Positions 1 to 7,712 of a stretch of DNA of 35,534 bases are shown here, one piece after another. The translations under genes and the position numbers were made by a program. The stretch is taken from the NCBI RefSeq assembly GCF_009720725.1, contig NZ_WNKT01000038.1, positions 1 through 35,534 on the forward strand, in the 5' to 3' direction. This stretch comes from Allochromatium palmeri (GTDB taxonomy: Bacteria > Pseudomonadota > Gammaproteobacteria > Chromatiales > Chromatiaceae). A model generated the notes under the pieces. That model was not told where the DNA came from. It saw only the letters and a list, made by a program, of their open reading frames with translations, and ran no database searches. Each line of letters starts with the position of its first letter. Positions within the stretch are counted from its first letter, which is position 1.

Positions 1-294
1 GATGGCGCCTCCTATCATCGCGCCGGGGCCGTGCGCGAGCTCGCTCAGGAGCTGTCGATCACCCTCCAACCGTTGCCCGCCTATAGCCCAGACTTCATGC
101 CGGTGGAAGCGCTGTGGCGATGGTTACGCGAGGAGGTCACCTACCATCATTGTCACGCCACGGCCGAGGAATTGGTTCAACGGGTCAACCACTTTGTTCA
201 CACCATCAATGCCGATCCCTTCGCCATCGCTGACCGACTCTGGACCAAAACTACGCTCGATCCAGAGGAAGAGAAATTACGCATCCCGGCCTAG
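1..294 (+). CDS. IS630-family transposase, C-terminal part (5' end outside window)
   Basis: The reading frame is open from the first base of the window and stops at 292-294, so only about 97 C-terminal residues are present. It starts inside the DDE catalytic domain. The DGASYHRA stretch at the very edge matches the second catalytic Asp region of IS630/Tc1-type transposases, and LPAYSPDFMPVEALW carries the last catalytic Glu in the typical 'YSPD-x-x-P-x-E-x-x-W' block. It would cut and join transposon ends. The gene body continues left of the window, so I cannot tell whether the element is intact. No terminal inverted repeat is obvious between the stop codon and the terminator at 304-339. The copy lies tail-to-tail with the exporter operon and does not interrupt it. 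Confidence 0.85.
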   Translation, partial: DGASYHRAGAVRELAQELSITLQPLPAYSPDFMPVEALWRWLREEVTYHHCHATAEELVQRVNHFVHTINADPFAIADRLWTKTTLDPEEEKLRIPA

Positions 295-303
295 TCGAGG
301 TTT

Positions 304-339
304 AAAAAAGGCTGAGCGTGATTCGGCCCGTTCGCTCAG
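304..339 (-). terminator. Rho-independent terminator of the GldA/F/G-DUF4340 operon
   Basis: Read on the minus strand, a 7-bp stem CTGAGCG/CGCTCAG (339-333 with 318-312) encloses a 14-base loop. It is followed by CC and then six T (309-304). It lies 12 bases past the stop codon of the DUF4340 gene, the last gene of the operon. Confidence 0.8.
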
Positions 340-350
340 GGACGCAACAC

Positions 351-1469
351 CTACATCGACGGATCAGGGGCGAAGGGATCCTGACCAAAACCGCTGGGCG
401 CGGCCTTGTATGGCTCGCCCGGCAGCGAAAACTCCGGCGCCGCGGGTTCAGCCTCGGGAATCTCGACGGGCACGGCCCGACCGTCCGGGCTCAGACGGAC
501 TACGGTCGGTTCGCCTGGCTGCCCGTCACTCGGTACGATGGGCTCGGGAGCTTGCGTCATGGAATCGTCCAGTTGCGCAGGCTGAGCAAATGGATCGGAC
601 GCCATTGGTGCGTCGGGAGGTGTATCCGGGCTTGGTACCGACTCGGGCAATTCGTCGAACAACGCCGGCCTGGGGGATAGCGGTTGCGGTTCCGGCGGCG
701 TGGGATCGACAGCGTTCGGATCGAGCGTCAGTTCGGGGGCATCGGTCAGGACATAGAGCAGACGCTGATCGAGCCGTGCCCAACGGCGCCGGTCTTCCGA
801 GACCAGAAAGCGCAGCGTGGTTCCGTCATCGGACTTGAGCGCGACCGGCGCGCCGCTCGGTGTCTCGGCTAGCACCTCGACGCGCTCGGCGTGCAGTCCC
901 ATCAGGTCGTTCAGCGTTTCGGGCGTCAGTGGTACGCCGCCCAGCCGTCCGAAGACTGGACCGAATCCACGCGGCACCAGTTGCGGCGAGACATAGTCGA
1001 TGGGTGGTGCGATCAGCAGATGGTAAAAGCGATCCTGGATCAGATGCACCAGTCCCTCGCTGGCGACATAGCGCGTCTGACCGATGGGGTCGGTTACGCC
1101 GAACTGGAGTTCGCGCGCATCCAGTGCCAGTCTGAGTCTGACCGGTGACAGTCCAAGCTCGCGCAAATCGACGCTCTGCGCTGGAAAGCTGCGTTCGACC
1201 GGCGCTTCCAGCAGACCGAGCAGTTGGGTGACACGGCCATTGTCGGCATCGACCTGAAAGGGCGTCTCCAGGCGCCAGCCGATGGCGGTCTGGATCAGTG
1301 TGATGGTCGGCTCACCTGTGCGCGCGATCTCGACGCGATAGAGATCGGCGACAGCCAGGTCAGTCAGTGTCGGAACGAAGCGCGTGCGTTCGAGTTCGGC
1401 GCGGATCGCGACGACGAGCACGGCCAGTACGACCAGCAGTAGCCCATTGATCAGCCAGCGTCCGCTCAT
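351..1469 (-). CDS. DUF4340-domain membrane-anchored protein of a Gld-type ABC exporter operon
   Basis: The 372-residue protein has one N-terminal membrane helix (about residues 5-24) and then a probable periplasmic DUF4340 domain to about residue 245. The domain shows the repeated pattern of this family, such as GWRLETPF, followed by segments on a residual 'active' coordinate. The last 125 residues are rich in Pro, Glu and Asp and look disordered. DUF4340 proteins are regularly encoded beside GldG-like auxiliary ABC proteins, and their molecular role is unknown. The start codon overlaps the stop of the upstream gldG-like gene as ATGA (1466-1469), so the two are translationally coupled. A strong terminator follows directly. 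The family call rests on context and overall pattern; I see no catalytic motif. Confidence 0.75.
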   Translation of the reverse strand: MSGRWLINGLLLVVLAVLVVAIRAELERTRFVPTLTDLAVADLYRVEIARTGEPTITLIQTAIGWRLETPFQVDADNGRVTQLLGLLEAPVERSFPAQSVDLRELGLSPVRLRLALDARELQFGVTDPIGQTRYVASEGLVHLIQDRFYHLLIAPPIDYVSPQLVPRGFGPVFGRLGGVPLTPETLNDLMGLHAERVEVLAETPSGAPVALKSDDGTTLRFLVSEDRRRWARLDQRLLYVLTDAPELTLDPNAVDPTPPEPQPLSPRPALFDELPESVPSPDTPPDAPMASDPFAQPAQLDDSMTQAPEPIVPSDGQPGEPTVVRLSPDGRAVPVEIPEAEPAAPEFSLPGEPYKAAPSGFGQDPFAPDPSM

Positions 1470-2839
1470 CGTCCTCTCCAGCGAGACCAGCGCATCGCCA
1501 AACCGCCGATCAGGAATAGGCCCGGCAGCAGCCCCACCGCGCCCAGGCCGATCAGGGTCCGCTGCGTTGCGTCCAGCTCCAGCGGTTCGGCGACGGTGGG
1601 TAGCGGCGGGAGTTCCGGCAGATCCTCGCCCTCGCTCAACCAGCGCAACAGCGCCAGACCGAGTGCCCGATTGCCCTGGCGGTTGAGATGCGCATTGGAC
1701 AGAAAATCGCCGTCGCCCACCACCACCAGACGCTGCTCACGCTCACTCTCGGGCAGTGTGCGCGCCAGCGCCAGCACCACCGGCAGCGGGCCGGCGCGCT
1801 CGCCGACCACCTCGTCGCGCGTGAGCGGACCAGCAAGCGTGCCGGTCTCATTCCAGCTCTCGGTGCCGCTGCTCAGATAGGTCGACAGCATCCAGCCGGG
1901 TGCAACCTGAGTCTCGAAACCCAGAGCGCCGGGCAGCAGTGCTGGCGCCACTAATCCTTTGGTCAATGGATGTTGCGGATAGTCGGCGATCAGGGCGACA
2001 GCAGGCGTCCCCAGCCCGAGAGACGCGGCATCAGGATCGACCATCTGGCCGGGCAGGGGGGTGAGGCCCAGATGCTCCAAGAGGGGTTCGAGACCGCTCG
2101 GCGGACCTGGGTCCATCAGCCACAGCAGATGGCCGCCACGATCGAGAAAGTCGATCAGGGCCTCGACTTCACCTGGAAAGGGCGGCAGTCGGGGTTGGCT
2201 GAGCACCACCAGTCCCGTGTTGTCGGGAACGACGCTGGCCGTGGCCAGATCCAGCGGGCGCGCGATCAGGCCCAGCTCGACCAGCTCCCGTCCCAGCCGT
2301 CCGAGATCGGCGTCGTACTCGCCACCGATGGCTCGCTCGCCATGTCCCTCGATGACCGCCACCCAGGCATGACGTGCGCGGGTCAGACGGGCGATGGCCG
2401 CCGAGATGGACCGCTCGCCGATCTCAGTCAGAGTCTCGCGCCGGCCACGATATTCAATCAGGATCTGACCCTGGAGTGAGACCTCGGCCTCGCGCGCCTG
2501 CTCAGGGAAGCGTCGCGGGTCCAGATAGCGGATCTCCAGATCAGGGTTGGCCTGTACATAACGTTCCAGCAGTTGACCGATCATTCGGGCCAGCGGCGAT
2601 GACGGGTCGGCGAAGACGGTCAGGCGCAGTGGCGCCTCCAGCCGTTCGAGGATGACGCGACTCTCAAGGGTCAACTGATGGCTGTCGGACTGCGTCCAGT
2701 CCCAATACTGGTCGTGCCGTGCCACCAGCCAGCCCGAGGCGACGACACAGCTCAGCAGCAACAGTGTAAACAGCGTGTCGGCGAGCGCGCGCTCGAAGCG
2801 ATGGATGAAGGCTTGGATCGCCTGCGCGCGCGTTTTCAT
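1466..2839 (-). CDS. GldG-like ABC exporter auxiliary protein (ABC_transp_aux domain)
   Basis: The 457-residue protein has a membrane helix near residues 20-40, a long extracytoplasmic part with the ABC_transp_aux/IFT52-like fold, and a second helix near residues 430-452. This is the layout of GldG, which in Bacteroidetes gliding works with GldA and GldF. In Gammaproteobacteria the same trio occurs in non-gliding cells and its substrate is unknown. The motif VIEGHGER and the later VVVGDGDFLSN block are typical of the family. I chose the start at 2839 because its ATG overlaps the stop of the permease gene as ATGA (2836-2839). A longer frame runs up to 2974, but it would lie wholly inside the permease gene. 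Confidence 0.82.
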   Translation of the reverse strand: MKTRAQAIQAFIHRFERALADTLFTLLLLSCVVASGWLVARHDQYWDWTQSDSHQLTLESRVILERLEAPLRLTVFADPSSPLARMIGQLLERYVQANPDLEIRYLDPRRFPEQAREAEVSLQGQILIEYRGRRETLTEIGERSISAAIARLTRARHAWVAVIEGHGERAIGGEYDADLGRLGRELVELGLIARPLDLATASVVPDNTGLVVLSQPRLPPFPGEVEALIDFLDRGGHLLWLMDPGPPSGLEPLLEHLGLTPLPGQMVDPDAASLGLGTPAVALIADYPQHPLTKGLVAPALLPGALGFETQVAPGWMLSTYLSSGTESWNETGTLAGPLTRDEVVGERAGPLPVVLALARTLPESEREQRLVVVGDGDFLSNAHLNRQGNRALGLALLRWLSEGEDLPELPPLPTVAEPLELDATQRTLIGLGAVGLLPGLFLIGGLAMRWSRWRGR

Positions 2840-3573
2840 TGCAGCCGCCGGTTGGCCAGACGCCGGTGGGTCAGGGCCAGAAAGAAGCCCGTGAACAGCG
2901 CGAAATACGTCAGATCGCTGAGACGCACGGCGCCGAGCAGGAACCGGAACAGATGCTCGTTCCAGGACAGCCAACCGAAGAGCGAAAGGGTCTGAGCCGT
3001 GAGCGACTCGGCACGCCCGATGATCGAGAACAGCAGCAAGACGCCAAAGGCAATCAGCACCGCCGCGCCGGGTTGGTCAGTGAGGCTGGAGGCTTGCAGA
3101 CCGATGGCCCCGAAGAACAGGGCCGCCAGCCACAGTCCCAGCGTGGCCGCTGCCACCTGACCCAGGTCGAGCGAAGTCACATTGGTCAGGAGCGCCAGAT
3201 TGGCCGCCGGCAGCAGACAGAGCGGGGTGATCAGCACCGCGAGTCCGATGAACTTACCGAGCAGAATCTCGACCAGACGCACCGGAGCGCCGGCGAGCAG
3301 ATCATAGCCACCCTCGCGAAACTCCGCGCTCAGCATCCGCATCGCCAGCAGTGGTGCGGCGAGCATGGCAAGCACGGCGGCAAAGCCAAAGAGGTTCAGA
3401 CAGAGTTCCTGGGTGAGCGAGGCGAGCCGTTGCTCGGCATCCAGACCGCTGAAGTTCTCGACGACCTGGAGAAAAATCCAGGCCAGCACCACCTGTCCCA
3501 CGCCCAGCAGCACCCAGAGCAGCGGCGTGACCAGTCCGCTGCGGATCTCGCGCGCGGCGATGGTCCCGATCAT
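2836..3573 (-). CDS. ABC-2 type permease, GldF-like
   Basis: The 245-residue integral membrane protein has about six hydrophobic helices and the cytoplasmic segment MRMLSAEFREGGYDLLAGAP between helices 2 and 3. This is the usual ABC-2 export permease signature ('mr-l-aeE-r-gT-elLl--p'). It would form the membrane pore of the exporter energised by the ATPase encoded just upstream. Both ends overlap their neighbours by ATGA (3570-3573 and 2836-2839), so the four genes form one tightly coupled operon. Size and order match GldF in gliding-type ABC operons. The substrate cannot be read from sequence. Confidence 0.85.
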   Translation of the reverse strand: MIGTIAAREIRSGLVTPLLWVLLGVGQVVLAWIFLQVVENFSGLDAEQRLASLTQELCLNLFGFAAVLAMLAAPLLAMRMLSAEFREGGYDLLAGAPVRLVEILLGKFIGLAVLITPLCLLPAANLALLTNVTSLDLGQVAAATLGLWLAALFFGAIGLQASSLTDQPGAAVLIAFGVLLLFSIIGRAESLTAQTLSLFGWLSWNEHLFRFLLGAVRLSDLTYFALFTGFFLALTHRRLANRRLQ

Positions 3574-4487
3574 GCCTGTTCCTCCGCGCCGATGAGATCG
3601 AAGAAGGTCCGCTCCAGATCGCTTCGCTCAGGGATCAGCTCGAACAATTCCAGGTCCGCCTGCAGGATGGCGCGCGCCAGATCGGCCGAGGAGGCTTCGT
3701 CTCGCACATGGACCTGGAACTGATGTGGCCCGGTGGCGATCGCGCCGGCGACCGGGGCCAGTGCGTTCAGGTGCATGACATCGATGTCCTCGCCCAGGCG
3801 CACCCGCCAGAGATTGGTTGGACGTGCCGCGCTCGTCTCGGCATCGAACCGCACCCGTCCCTGATGCAGGATCATCACCCGGTCGCACACCGACTGGACT
3901 TCGGGCAACAGATGGCTGGAGAGGATGATGCCGGTGTCCTGTGCCAGTTCGCGAATGAGTCCGCGCAGCTCGCGCATCTGGACGGGATCGAGTCCCTCGG
4001 TCGGCTCATCGAGGATCAGCAGCGACGGGCGGTGCAGAATCGCCTGGGCCAGACCCAGCCGCTGGCGGTAGCCTCTGGAGAGCTTGGCGATCAGTTGCCG
4101 GCCCTGATCTTCCAGGCCGCAGCGCTGTTTGGCGGTGGCCACGGCGTCGGGAATGGCGCGCCGGGGCAGACGGTGGAGATGGGCGCAATGGGTCAGATAT
4201 TCGTCGACCCGCAGCTCGGGATGCAGCGGCGGGCGCTCGGGCAGATAGCCCAGATGGCGTTTGGCGGCCAGTGGACGGCGCGCCAGATCGATACCCTGGA
4301 TCTCGATGCAGCCCGAAGTCGGGGCGAGCAGCCCGCTCAGGAGGCGCAGACAGGTGGTCTTGCCCGCTCCATTCGGCCCGAGCAGACCGAGTACCTGCCC
4401 ACGCTCCAGGCACAGATCGACGTTGGACAGGGCCGAATGGCGTCCGAAGTCGCGGCTGAGATCGGTGACGCGAACGAGTGTCTCCAT
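3570..4487 (-). CDS. ABC transporter ATP-binding protein, GldA-like
   Basis: The 305-residue ATPase has a Walker A motif GPNGAGKT (residues 37-44), an ABC signature in the variant form LSRGYRQ (136-142) and Walker B LLILDEPTEGLDP (from 156). An H-loop SSHLLPEV follows about 35 residues later. The last 80 residues form the C-terminal domain common to ABC-2 exporter ATPases. It is the first gene of the four-gene operon and would drive the permease encoded next. There is no Shine-Dalgarno sequence before the ATG at 4487, and the best promoter lies so close to the start that the message may be leaderless. Confidence 0.9.
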   Translation of the reverse strand: METLVRVTDLSRDFGRHSALSNVDLCLERGQVLGLLGPNGAGKTTCLRLLSGLLAPTSGCIEIQGIDLARRPLAAKRHLGYLPERPPLHPELRVDEYLTHCAHLHRLPRRAIPDAVATAKQRCGLEDQGRQLIAKLSRGYRQRLGLAQAILHRPSLLILDEPTEGLDPVQMRELRGLIRELAQDTGIILSSHLLPEVQSVCDRVMILHQGRVRFDAETSAARPTNLWRVRLGEDIDVMHLNALAPVAGAIATGPHQFQVHVRDEASSADLARAILQADLELFELIPERSDLERTFFDLIGAEEQA

Positions 4488-4496
4488 GGTCGCGCG

Positions 4497-4525
4497 AAGA
4501 TAACCGGTCTCAGCCGTCTTGCCAA
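4497..4525 (-). promoter_or_regulatory. Candidate sigma-70 promoter of the GldA-F-G-DUF4340 operon
   Basis: On the minus strand, -35 TTGGCA (4525-4520; five of six consensus bases) is followed by a 17-base spacer and -10 TATCTT (4502-4497; four of six). Transcription would begin near 4490, three or four bases before the ATG at 4487, giving an almost leaderless message. No other candidate in the 248-base gap is as good. Confidence 0.45.
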
Positions 4526-4735
4526 ATCGTTCGGAGCACGGCTATTTCGTCTTGGCGCCTGCGGCGTGGGTGCTATCACGAGATGTGTCCGACTACCGGG
4601 ATGCGGCTTGCGACCATGGCCATCTTGATGAGCCTAACCGGTGTTTGGTGCGAATGTACCGAAAAAGCGCTCCCGTCTGCATAAACCGCCCTACAATAGT
4701 CCGTTTAATCCATCGTCCACGGCGTTCGTCCAACC

Positions 4736-5950
4736 ATGTCCGAGTCCGCAAGCTTCGAAGACCTGCTCAATGAGTTCGACCAGACCCACCCACAGGCCCA
4801 GAAAGGCGAGCCGGCCATGGGTGACAAAGTCAGCGGCACCCTGATCGCGATCGGCGAGGAATTCGCCTTCGTCGATTTGGGCGCTAAGTCCGAGGGCCGG
4901 CTCGATCTGGCCGCGATCCGCGACGCTGAGGGTCAGCTCAAATACGCTGTCGGCGACACCGTTGAGACCCATGTCACCGGCAAAGACGAGGAGAGCGGCA
5001 TGCTTCTGCTCGGCAGTCAGCACGGGCACAAGTACCACGGTCTCGACGAGCTCGAACGCGCCTATCGTCAGGGACTGCCGGTCCAGGGTCAGGTGACGGG
5101 CGCGGTCAAGGGCGGCGTCGAGGTCCAGGCGGCCGGTGTGCGCGCCTTCTGCCCGGCCTCGCAGATCGATATCCGCTTCATCGAGGATCTGTCCGAGTTC
5201 GTCGGCCAGAAGCTCGACTTCCGAATCACCAAGTTCGAGGGCGGACGCCGGCCCAATCTGGTGGTCTCGCGTCGCGCGCTGCTGGAAGAAGAGCAACGCA
5301 TCAAGGCCGAGGAACTGCGCGCCCAGCTCAAGGAAGGCGCCGTCCTCACCGGTACCGTAACCTCGCTCAAGGACTATGGCGCCTTCGTCGATCTCGGCGG
5401 ACTGGAGGGCATGATCCACATCAGCCAGCTCGCCTTCGGCCACGTCAAGCACCCCAAGGAGGTGTTGCAGCCCGGCCAGCAGGTCGAGGTCAGTGTGCTG
5501 CGCATCGAACCGGCGACCGATGGCAAGAAGCGCGAGAAGATCGCGCTCTCGATCCGTGCCCTGAGCCGCGATCCCTGGCTCGACGCGATCGAACAGTTCC
5601 CGGCAGGTACGCGCGTCCAGGGTCGAATCGCGCGCTTGCAGCCATTCGGCGCCTTCATCGAGCTGGCACCTGGTGTCGATGGACTGGTCCACATCAGCGA
5701 GTTGGGTGCCGGTCGGCGCGTCCAGCACCCGAGCGAAGTGCTCAAAGAAGGCGAGGAGGTCACGGCGACCGTGCTCGGCGTCGATCTGGAGCGTCGGCGC
5801 ATCAGTCTCTCGCTCGACGAGAACCGTGAGGTCGATGCCTCCGCCGCCGTGATCATCGCGGCCTCGGCCAAACCCGCCGCTAAGCCGGCCGAGAAGACCA
5901 TGGGCAGCTTTGGCGCCCTGCTCCAGGAGAGCTTCAAGAAAGGACGGTGA
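4736..5950 (+). CDS. S1 RNA-binding domain protein with four S1 repeats (RpsA-like paralogue)
   Basis: The 404-residue protein consists almost entirely of S1 (OB-fold) repeats at about residues 29-95, 112-178, 198-268 and 285-352, followed by a short Ala/Lys tail. Repeats 3 and 4 are the most canonical, with DYGAFVDLGGLEGMIHIS and PFGAFIELAPGVDGLVHIS. True ribosomal protein S1 has six repeats and about 560 residues, so this is a shorter paralogue that probably binds RNA or ribosomes. Its exact job is unknown to me. The start at 4736 fits the first repeat closely. A TACAAT at 4692-4697 could be a -10 box, but no -35 box fits it. The stop overlaps the GTG of hemW, so the two genes are probably co-transcribed. 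Confidence 0.85.
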   Translation: MSESASFEDLLNEFDQTHPQAQKGEPAMGDKVSGTLIAIGEEFAFVDLGAKSEGRLDLAAIRDAEGQLKYAVGDTVETHVTGKDEESGMLLLGSQHGHKYHGLDELERAYRQGLPVQGQVTGAVKGGVEVQAAGVRAFCPASQIDIRFIEDLSEFVGQKLDFRITKFEGGRRPNLVVSRRALLEEEQRIKAEELRAQLKEGAVLTGTVTSLKDYGAFVDLGGLEGMIHISQLAFGHVKHPKEVLQPGQQVEVSVLRIEPATDGKKREKIALSIRALSRDPWLDAIEQFPAGTRVQGRIARLQPFGAFIELAPGVDGLVHISELGAGRRVQHPSEVLKEGEEVTATVLGVDLERRRISLSLDENREVDASAAVIIAASAKPAAKPAEKTMGSFGALLQESFKKGR

Positions 5951-7134
5951 AGCCGCCGTTCTCAACGATGGACGCCGGGTGTCCAGCGCATTCACAGCGG
6001 CCACTGGCGCTCTATGTCCATCTGCCCTGGTGCGTGAGCAAGTGCCCCTATTGCGACTTCAACTCGCATCCGGGCCGCGACGCACCGCCGTTCGATGCCT
6101 ATGTCGAGCGGCTGCGGCTGGATCTCGAACTGGAGCTGCGCGAACCGGCGGCCTGTCGTCCGATCGCCTCGATCTTCATCGGCGGCGGTACGCCGAGCCT
6201 GTTTCCAGGTCCGGCCATCCGCCGTCTGCTCGACGGCCTCCGCGCGCGTGTCGAATTGCTCCCGGACGCTGAGATCAGCCTGGAAGCGAATCCAGGCACG
6301 GTCGATGCCGGCCATTTTGCCGCCTATCGCGAGGCCGGCGTCAATCGGCTCTCGATCGGCGTGCAGAGCCTGTCGGCGGAGCATCTGAAGCGACTCGGTC
6401 GCCTTCACACGCCGGAAGAGGCGCGGGCGGCGGTTCAGATTGCACGCGCGCAGGGGTTCGACAACCTCAACCTGGATCTGATGTTCGGCCTGCCCGCTCA
6501 GACGCTGGAGATGGCGCGCCTGGATCTGGAGGCGCTGATCGAACTGGACCCTGAGCATGTCTCCTACTACCAGCTCACACTGGAGCCGGACACGGTCTTT
6601 GGTCAGCGTCCACCTGAACTGCCGGAAGCGGATCTGGCCGCCGAGATGGGACTGGAAGGTGCCGCGCGTCTGGAGGCAGCGGGCTACGGACGTTATGAAG
6701 TGTCGGCCTATGCGCGTCCCGGACGGCAGTGTCGGCACAATCTCAACTACTGGCGCTTCGGCGACTATCTGGGCATCGGTGCTGGCGCGCACGGCAAGCT
6801 GAGTGCCGTGAACACACGCATCTGGCGCACCGAAAAACCGGCGCATCCGAACCACTATCTGAAGGCTGATCCAACCCAGCCGCTCGGCATTCGCTACGAT
6901 CTGAGCGACGCTGATCTGATCCTCGAATTCGCCCTGAATGCCCTGCGTCTGACGCACGGCTTCGAGCCGGAGCTGTTCACGGCAACCACCGGCTTGCCCT
7001 GGTCGCGGATCGCCGCCACGCTGGAAGCGGCCGCCCGCGATGGCCTGCTGAGTCTCGGCCCGGAGCGGATCAGGCCCACATCGCTCGGACGCGATTTTCT
7101 CGACGATCTTGTCGGTCGCTTCCTATCGGTGTAA
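5947..7134 (+). CDS. hemW: HemW, radical SAM heme chaperone (formerly HemN-like coproporphyrinogen oxidase)
   Basis: The 395-residue protein carries the radical-SAM iron-sulfur motif as C29-x3-C33-x2-C36 within CVSKCPYC. It also has the GGGTPSLF glycine motif and, later, the HNLNYW motif linked to heme binding in HemW. It lacks the features that set true HemN apart. HemW delivers heme to respiratory proteins. The family is often misnamed oxygen-independent coproporphyrinogen III oxidase. I favour the GTG at 5947, which overlaps the preceding stop codon and follows an AAAGGA-type ribosome site. An ATG at 5968 would give a protein seven residues shorter but has no ribosome site. The family is usually next to rdgB in Gammaproteobacteria; here it follows an S1-domain gene. 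Confidence 0.92.
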   Translation: MKPPFSTMDAGCPAHSQRPLALYVHLPWCVSKCPYCDFNSHPGRDAPPFDAYVERLRLDLELELREPAACRPIASIFIGGGTPSLFPGPAIRRLLDGLRARVELLPDAEISLEANPGTVDAGHFAAYREAGVNRLSIGVQSLSAEHLKRLGRLHTPEEARAAVQIARAQGFDNLNLDLMFGLPAQTLEMARLDLEALIELDPEHVSYYQLTLEPDTVFGQRPPELPEADLAAEMGLEGAARLEAAGYGRYEVSAYARPGRQCRHNLNYWRFGDYLGIGAGAHGKLSAVNTRIWRTEKPAHPNHYLKADPTQPLGIRYDLSDADLILEFALNALRLTHGFEPELFTATTGLPWSRIAATLEAAARDGLLSLGPERIRPTSLGRDFLDDLVGRFLSV

Positions 7135-7154
7135 CCTCGCGCGGTTCGCAATGA

Positions 7155-7183
7155 TTGCGCGCGTTGCTGCAAGCTGGTAGATT
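7155..7183 (+). promoter_or_regulatory. Possible rpmE promoter (extended -10)
   Basis: TTGCGC (7155-7160), a 17-base spacer and TAGATT (7178-7183) resemble a weak sigma-70 promoter. TGG just before the -10 box fits an extended -10. It overlaps the palindrome CGCAATGATTGCG (7147-7159). The match is modest. Confidence 0.3.
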
Positions 7184-7231
7184 TGCACGTTTACCAAGAA
7201 TTCTCACGCCCATACGGGCAAAAGGGCCATC

Positions 7232-7432
7232 ATGAAAGAAGGAATCCACCCCGAATACCATGACGTGAAGGTGGTCTGCAGCTGCGGCAACGCCTTCGCG
7301 ACCCGCTCCACGAAGGCGGAAGAGATGCATGTGGAAGTCTGCTCCGCCTGCCATCCTTTCTACACCGGCAAGCAAAAGATGCTGGATACGGCCGGTCGCG
7401 TCGACAAATTCCGCCGCAAGTACTCGCGTTAA
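7232..7432 (+). CDS. rpmE: 50S ribosomal protein L31, zinc-binding form
   Basis: The 66-residue protein is the usual L31 length and begins MKEGIHPEY, the standard start of the family. Four cysteines (C16, C18, C37, C40) form the zinc ribbon, so this is the C+ type and not the zinc-free paralogue made under zinc starvation. The segment [13 protein letters not shown] is nearly invariant in bacterial L31. It binds the 50S central protuberance and bridges to 30S. An AAAAGGG ribosome site precedes the ATG. The gene stands alone, with its own terminator downstream. Confidence 0.97.
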   Translation: MKEGIHPEYHDVKVVCSCGNAFATRSTKAEEMHVEVCSACHPFYTGKQKMLDTAGRVDKFRRKYSR

Positions 7433-7453
7433 GACCCAGCACCTTTCGTCGAT

Positions 7454-7510
7454 CACCCGCCCCGGCTGAATCAGGCTGTTGCCTTCGGCCAAAGCGGGTG
7501 TTTTCGTTTT
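7454..7510 (+). terminator. Rho-independent terminator after rpmE
   Basis: CACCCGC (7454-7460) pairs with GCGGGTG (7494-7500), and the run TTTTCGTTTT follows at 7501-7510. The 33-base interior can fold further (GGC/GCC arms). The site begins about 20 bases after the rpmE stop. Confidence 0.65.
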
Positions 7511-7712
7511 CATCGGAATCACTCGTATTCAGGGTGATTCGAGATCGCTTTCCTCGATCGATCGAATGACATCCATTTGACTCGCCGCCCGTGCGCGACG
7601 ATCATGGCGCCTGTTTGCCCGCCCGCGCGCGTTCCGCTCCGTCACCCCGCTGTTAATTGACCCGGAAGCTCGTCGACCCTGGGCGCCTTCCATCTCTCAT
7701 GCGGAGACCATT
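7511..7712. other. Non-coding gap before the malic enzyme gene
   Basis: Between the rpmE terminator and the malic enzyme start I see no gene. A TTGACC at 7657-7662 looks like a -35 box but has no acceptable -10 box at the right distance. The GGAGA at about 7700 is the ribosome site of the following GTG start. Confidence 0.5.

Noticed and set aside
4692-4697. TACAAT as -10 box of the S1-domain gene
   Set aside because: No acceptable -35 hexamer lies 15-19 bases upstream, and there is no extended -10.
4691-6004. Long minus-strand open frame opposite the S1-domain gene
   Set aside because: It is the antisense of a clear GC-rich gene, with repetitive Asp/Leu/Gly-rich translation and no family pattern. 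High G+C keeps antisense frames open.
7147-7159. Palindrome CGCAATGATTGCG upstream of rpmE as a possible Zur box
   Set aside because: It does not resemble the gammaproteobacterial Zur motif (AT-rich GTTATA...TATAAC type). The L31 here is also the zinc-binding form, which is usually not Zur-repressed.
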